The position numbers and the translations under genes were made by a program. Source: Clostridiales bacterium (GTDB lineage Bacteria > Bacillota > Clostridia > Oscillospirales > Oscillospiraceae). Taken from it: a DNA stretch of 9,279 nucleotides. Location: assembly GCA_019421525.1 (NCBI GenBank), contig JAHZFC010000087.1, positions 1-9,279 on the forward strand, read 5' to 3'. Every line of letters begins with the position of its first letter. The stretch's first letter is position 1. Below, in pieces: positions 6,267-9,279 of this stretch. The notes under the pieces were generated by a model, which saw only the letters and a program-made list of their open reading frames with translations, searched no databases and was not told where the DNA came from.

Positions 6267-7405
6267 CAGTGCTCCCCTCCTTTCGCGGTGACCTTGTGGC
6301 AGGCGACAAAGTGCTGGTTGCCCACATCCACGAAGGCCGGTTCCTCTGTACGGCAGCGCTCGTCGGCGTACTTGCACCGGGTGCAGAAGTTGCAGCCCCG
6401 GGGCGGATCGATGGGGCTGGGCAGGTCCCCCTCCAGCAGGATGCGCTCCCGAGCCCGGTCCACCGTGGGGTTTGGGATGGGAGCGGCGGAGATGAGGGCC
6501 TGGGTGTAGGGATGCAGGGGATGCTCATAGAGCTCATCGCTGCCGGTCAGCTCCATGATCTTCCCCAGGTACATCACCGCCACATTGTTGGAGATATGCC
6601 GGACCACTGACAGGTCGTGTCCGATGAAGATGTAGGTCAGGCCCAGCTCCTCCTGGATCTTCATCATCAGCCCCACGATCTGGGCCTGGATGGACACGTC
6701 CAGGGCGGACACGATCTCATCACAGATGATGAAAGCCGGGTCCATGGCCAGGGAGCGGGCGATGGAGATGCGCTGGCGCTGGCCGCCGGAAAACTCGTGG
6801 GGATAGCGGTTGGAGAAGGCTGGGTTGAGCCCCACCAGCTCCAGCATCTGGGCCGAGCGCTCCAGCTGCTCGGCCTTGCTGCCCGCGATCTTGTGCAGCT
6901 GCGGGCCCTCCATGATGATCTCATGGACGGTCATCCGGGGATCCAGGGAAGCATAGGGATCCTGGGTGATCATTTGCAGCTCCCGGTGGAGATGGCGCAG
7001 GTCCTTTTTGCCCATATGGGTGATATCCCTGCCGTTGTAGGTGATCTGTCCGGCAGTGGGGACATAGTTGCGCATGACGCAGTTGCCAATGGTGGACTTG
7101 CCCGAGCCCGACTCGCCCACGATGCCCAGGGTCTGCCCCTTCCTGATCTGGAAGGACACCCCGTCCACCGCCTTGACCACTGCCCGCTTCTGGCCGGGCA
7201 GCCCGCCCCGGACCGGGAAGTGCATCTTCAGGTCGCTCACCGTCAGGATGGGCAGGTTGCTGAGAATGGGCTCATCCAAATCATGCTTCGGCGGCGTCTG
7301 AGTGCGGATGCGCTCGTCCAGGATCGCCTTGACGTCCTCTCCGATGGGCATATCCGCTGTGGTCACCTTGTCATGATAGGGCCGGGGCTTGATCTTTACG
7401 CTCAT
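6266..7405 (-). CDS. dppF: ABC transporter ATP-binding protein, DppF/OppF family
   Basis: 379 aa. It powers import by hydrolysing ATP as a heterodimer with DppD under the permeases. Visible motifs: Walker A GESGSGKST (97-105), Q-loop Q148 in ITQDPYASLDPR, signature FSGGQRQR (205-212), Walker B FIICDE (225-230) with catalytic E230, and H-loop H263. The C-terminal oligo_HPY region carries cysteines C338, C341, C344, C351 and C369. The residue after DE is Ile (DEIVSALD), where the family normally has Pro. About 50 residues precede the ABC domain, longer than usual. The start is ATG 7405: GGGAGG lies 7 nt upstream (7418-7413), and the ATG overlaps the dppD stop as ATGA. A longer frame to 7456 exists but would run inside dppD without a ribosome binding site. 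Its stop overlaps the dppB start. Confidence 0.94.
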   Translation of the reverse strand: MSVKIKPRPYHDKVTTADMPIGEDVKAILDERIRTQTPPKHDLDEPILSNLPILTVSDLKMHFPVRGGLPGQKRAVVKAVDGVSFQIRKGQTLGIVGESGSGKSTIGNCVMRNYVPTAGQITYNGRDITHMGKKDLRHLHRELQMITQDPYASLDPRMTVHEIIMEGPQLHKIAGSKAEQLERSAQMLELVGLNPAFSNRYPHEFSGGQRQRISIARSLAMDPAFIICDEIVSALDVSIQAQIVGLMMKIQEELGLTYIFIGHDLSVVRHISNNVAVMYLGKIMELTGSDELYEHPLHPYTQALISAAPIPNPTVDRARERILLEGDLPSPIDPPRGCNFCTRCKYADERCRTEEPAFVDVGNQHFVACHKVTAKGGEH

Positions 7406-8406
7406 ACCAACGCCTCCCTCTCCGCTTTGGTCTGGTCCATGTGGAAACAGGCGCACTCATGCCCCTCTCCCACCGGAACCAAGGGCGGCCTCTGGGCGCG
7501 GCACTCCTCCGTGGCATAGGGGCAGCGGGCCGCGAAGGCGCAGGACTGCTCGGGGATACGGCTCATATCCGGGGGCTCGCCGGGGATGGTGTGCAGCCCA
7601 TGGCTTCGGGGCAGGTCCAGACGGGGCACCGCCCGCACCAGGCCGATGGTATAGGGGTGGTGGGGGTCTTCAAAGATGTCAAAGGGCGTGCCTGACTCCA
7701 CGATCTTTCCGCCGTACATGATCTTCACCGTATCCGCATACCGGGCCACCACCCCCAGGTTATGGGTGATGATGATGAGCGCGGTATCTGAGTCCTGACG
7801 CAGCTTGTTGAGCTGCTCCAGCACCTGGGCCTGGACCGTGACATCCAGGGCGGTGGTGGGCTCGTCAGCGATGAGGATCTCCGGGTCACAGCTCATGGCC
7901 ATGGCGATCATGGCCCGCTGCTTCATCCCGCCGGAGAACTCATGTGGATACTGCTTGACCCGCTGCTCCGGGTTTGGGATATCCACCCGGCGCAGCAGCT
8001 CCACCGCCTTCTGGAGCGCCTCTTTCTTTTTCATGCCCTTATGGATGCGCAGGGACTCGGCGATCTGATTGCCGATGGTCATCACAGGGTCCAGTGCGGT
8101 AGACGCCTCCTGGAAGATCATGCTGATCTTGCTGCCCCGGATCTGCCGCATCTCCTGGTCGGACATCTGAAGCAGGTCCTGACCATGAAACAAGATCCTT
8201 CCACCCACGATCAGTCCAGGTGGATAGGGGATCAGGCGCAGGATAGACAGCGCCTCCACCGTCTTTCCGGAGCCGGACTCCCCGATGATGGCCACGCACT
8301 CCCCCTTATGCACTTCATAGGAAAGGTCGTCGGAAGCTCGCAGCTCCTTGCCATCGTTGTAGAAGTAGGTCTTTAGGTTCTGGACCTCCAGGATCACTTC
8401 TGACAT
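7402..8406 (-). CDS. dppD: ABC transporter ATP-binding protein, DppD/OppD family
   Basis: 334 aa, first gene of the operon. Motifs: Walker A GESGSGKT (42-49), Q-loop Q99 in IFQEASTALDP, signature FSGGMKQR (157-164), Walker B ILIADE (177-182) followed by PTTALDVT, and H-loop H215. The C-terminal oligo_HPY domain has HHPYTIGLVRAVPRLD and the cysteine set C289, C295, C302, C318, C320, the place where Opp/Dpp ATPases carry conserved cysteines. It forms the ATPase pair with DppF. The ATG at 8406 has GGAGGAG (8423-8417) 10 nt upstream. The position after Walker A Thr is Val, and the usual Q-loop Pro-Met is Ala-Ser; neither removes a catalytic residue. It overlaps dppF by 4 nt. Transcription probably starts at the sigma-54-type site about 150 nt upstream. 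Confidence 0.94.
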   Translation of the reverse strand: MSEVILEVQNLKTYFYNDGKELRASDDLSYEVHKGECVAIIGESGSGKTVEALSILRLIPYPPGLIVGGRILFHGQDLLQMSDQEMRQIRGSKISMIFQEASTALDPVMTIGNQIAESLRIHKGMKKKEALQKAVELLRRVDIPNPEQRVKQYPHEFSGGMKQRAMIAMAMSCDPEILIADEPTTALDVTVQAQVLEQLNKLRQDSDTALIIITHNLGVVARYADTVKIMYGGKIVESGTPFDIFEDPHHPYTIGLVRAVPRLDLPRSHGLHTIPGEPPDMSRIPEQSCAFAARCPYATEECRAQRPPLVPVGEGHECACFHMDQTKAEREALV

Positions 8407-8557
8407 ATCATCTCATCTCCTCCGTCCGTCGGCCAGCCCCGCTCCTCCTCCCGGGCCCGGGGCTTGGGCCGCCCACTTTCCTGCTGATCGTCCGCCGGGA
8501 ACAAACACAGGACAATTTTTGGGCTGTGCCCACGATCGTGTTCCTGTTTACTATTTA
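8407..8557 (-). other. Leader/5'-untranslated region of the transporter operon
   Basis: If transcription starts about 12 nt past the -12 element, the mRNA leader is about 140 nt. On the + strand it contains the 10-bp palindrome cacgatcgtg (8531-8540), a small hairpin tgggc-tgt-gccca (8520-8532) and the 12-bp palindrome cccgggcccggg (8450-8461). No open frame with a ribosome binding site is seen, and no known riboswitch fold is recognisable by eye. The palindromes may be RNA structure or protein sites. Confidence 0.4.
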
Positions 8558-8573
8558 TGCAGATCCGATGCCA
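8558..8573 (-). promoter_or_regulatory. Sigma-54 (-24/-12) promoter candidate for the dpp-reductase operon
   Basis: The minus strand reads TGGCATCGGATCTGCA. Against the sigma-54 consensus TGGCACRNNNNTTGCW, the -24 GG and -12 GC are present with exactly the required spacing, and most other fixed positions match (TGGCA then TGCA). It lies upstream of dppD, in the right orientation, and next to a gene for a sigma-54 activator. Transcription would begin near 8547. The match was found by eye, not by a scored search. Confidence 0.66.
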
Positions 8574-8613
8574 AAACCTCCCGCTTTTTCGTCAAAGTGT
8601 TGGGGCGTCTCAA

Positions 8614-8628
8614 AAAAGAATTTCTTTT
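8614..8628. promoter_or_regulatory. AT-rich palindrome upstream of the promoter (possible activator-binding site)
   Basis: aaaagaa-t-ttctttt is a 15-bp palindrome with a single central base, about 41 bp upstream of the -24 element. Enhancer-binding proteins bind dyad sites upstream of sigma-54 promoters, usually 80-200 bp away, so the distance is short. The sequence is low in complexity and could occur by chance. No second copy is visible in the gap. Confidence 0.25.
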
Positions 8629-8668
8629 CTGGCGGGTACATCCTCTGTGGGCCTTGGAACTGGTGCAG

Positions 8669-8710
8669 AAAAAGGCAAGTCCGAATCATAAATGGTTCGG
8701 ATTTGCCTTT
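8669..8710 (-). terminator. Intrinsic terminator of the sigma-54 regulator gene
   Basis: The arms aaaggcaagtccgaa (8671-8685) and ttcggatttgccttt (8696-8710) pair along 15 positions (one is a G-T/A-C difference) around a 10-nt loop. On the minus strand the stem ends in five T (8673-8669), the classical Rho-independent arrangement. It lies 46 nt past the TAA of the regulator gene and separates it from the transporter operon. Confidence 0.82.
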
Positions 8711-8756
8711 CTATCAGATATCTCTATATTTCTTCCGAATTGTTTTTGGTTCACCT

Positions 8757-9279
8757 TTATACCGTTGGATCCCGGTAGATCTTGTAGTCTTTGAGCCTGC
8801 GCATCAGGGCGGATTGTGAGATCCCGAGCGCCTCCGCCGCCTTCCGGGTGGAGCCGTGGTGCCGCATGGCCCGAAGGATGGCGTCGGTCTCCACAGCCTG
8901 GACCAATTCCGCAAGGGTGGAGTGCTCCGGCTCGAACCAGCGCAGGGGCGTCTCCCGGTCAAACCGGGTGACCATCAGGATGTCGTCCCGGCTCAGGTGC
9001 TCGCTGGTCCCCCAGACCACCAGGCGCTCCACGATGTTCTCCAGCTCACGGACATTGCCCGGCCAGTCATAGGCCCGCAGGGCATCTAGGCCGCTTTTGG
9101 TGAAATCCTTGATGTTGTCATATTTGGCACAGCACTTTTGCAAAAAGTAGTCCGCCAGCACGGGGATGTCCTCTTTCCGGTCCCGGAGGGGGGAGAGGAA
9201 CACTGGGATCACATTGAGTCGAAAATAGAGATCCTTCCGGAATTTTCCCTCGTTGATCAGCTGGTGGAGGTCCTGGTTG
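8757..9279 (-). CDS. Sigma-54-dependent transcriptional activator, C-terminal part (AAA+ plus Fis/TyrR-type HTH)
   Basis: The gene enters from the right edge; 173 codons and the TAA (8759-8757) are visible. The visible part starts in the AAA+ domain: GKFRKDLYFRLNVIPVF contains the two arginines (local R14 and R20) that match the trans-acting arginine fingers of this family, followed by SPLRDRKEDIPVLADYFL and the sensor II segment WPGNVRELENIVERL. A C-terminal helix-turn-helix covers local residues about 143-165 (STRKAAEALGISQSALMRRL), of the Fis/TyrR-like type seen in PAS-domain enhancer-binding proteins. Such proteins hydrolyse ATP to open RNA polymerase-sigma54 promoters; the signal-sensing N-terminal domain is outside the window. 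It lies immediately upstream of and parallel to the transporter operon, with a -24/-12 site in the gap, so it is the likely regulator. Confidence 0.92.
   Translation of the reverse strand, partial: NQDLHQLINEGKFRKDLYFRLNVIPVFLSPLRDRKEDIPVLADYFLQKCCAKYDNIKDFTKSGLDALRAYDWPGNVRELENIVERLVVWGTSEHLSRDDILMVTRFDRETPLRWFEPEHSTLAELVQAVETDAILRAMRHHGSTRKAAEALGISQSALMRRLKDYKIYRDPTV

Noticed and set aside
8519..8819. Two + strand open frames of about 91 and 97 codons upstream of dppD
   Set aside because: They cross the promoter, the terminator and the end of the regulator gene on the opposite strand, without a ribosome binding site or a recognisable domain.
1..9279. CRISPR array, tRNA, rRNA or transposase genes
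   Set aside because: No regularly spaced direct repeats, no cloverleaf or rRNA-like sequence, and no transposase or integrase motif were seen on either strand.

Overview
The window looks like the chromosome of a GC-rich anaerobic member of the Firmicutes, most plausibly a gut Oscillospiraceae-type bacterium (Flavonifractor/Lawsonibacter/Oscillibacter relatives). This rests on the strong AGGAGG-type ribosome binding sites, GTG starts, a lipoprotein signal peptide, G/C-rich third codon positions, a ferredoxin-fused flavoprotein reductase and an oligopeptide-type transporter. The genus is inference, not something read directly.

Layout. The left edge (2-142, + strand) is the tail of a ribose/galactose-type sugar-binding protein. 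It converges on everything else, which lies on the minus strand. Between them (143-577) is a gene-free stretch of three strong hairpins and a compact MITE-like element (204-417) with perfect 11-bp terminal inverted repeats and a 20-bp internal palindrome. Reading the minus strand in transcription order from the right edge: the C-terminal part of a sigma-54 enhancer-binding regulator (9279-8757, truncated by the window), its intrinsic terminator (about 8710-8669), a sigma-54-type -24/-12 promoter (8573-8558) and a leader of about 140 nt. Then follow dppD (8406-7402), dppF (7405-6266), dppB (6266-5234, frameshifted), dppC (5220-4216), a lipoprotein substrate-binding protein (4131-2368), a stem-loop and a ferredoxin/FAD reductase (2299-578).

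How the genes work together. dppD, dppF, dppB and dppC are coupled by 4-nt and 1-nt overlaps and a 13-nt gap. Together with the binding protein they make a complete PepT/Opp-Dpp class ABC importer. The last gene encodes a cytoplasmic flavoprotein of the fumarate reductase/urocanate reductase/ketosteroid dehydrogenase fold with its own two [4Fe-4S] ferredoxin domain. The economical reading is a substrate-inducible 'import and reduce' operon: the regulator senses a signal, activates RNA polymerase-sigma54 at the -24/-12 promoter, the transporter brings in a peptide-like or other small molecule, and the reductase uses it as an electron sink. The substrate cannot be read from sequence, and active-site positions typical of fumarate reductase appear not to be kept.

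Main oddities. dppB has one extra G in a G5 run (5955-5959), so the permease is broken in this sequence (or the base is a sequencing error). The sigma-54 promoter sits beside a sigma-54 activator gene. The MITE-like element is also notable.
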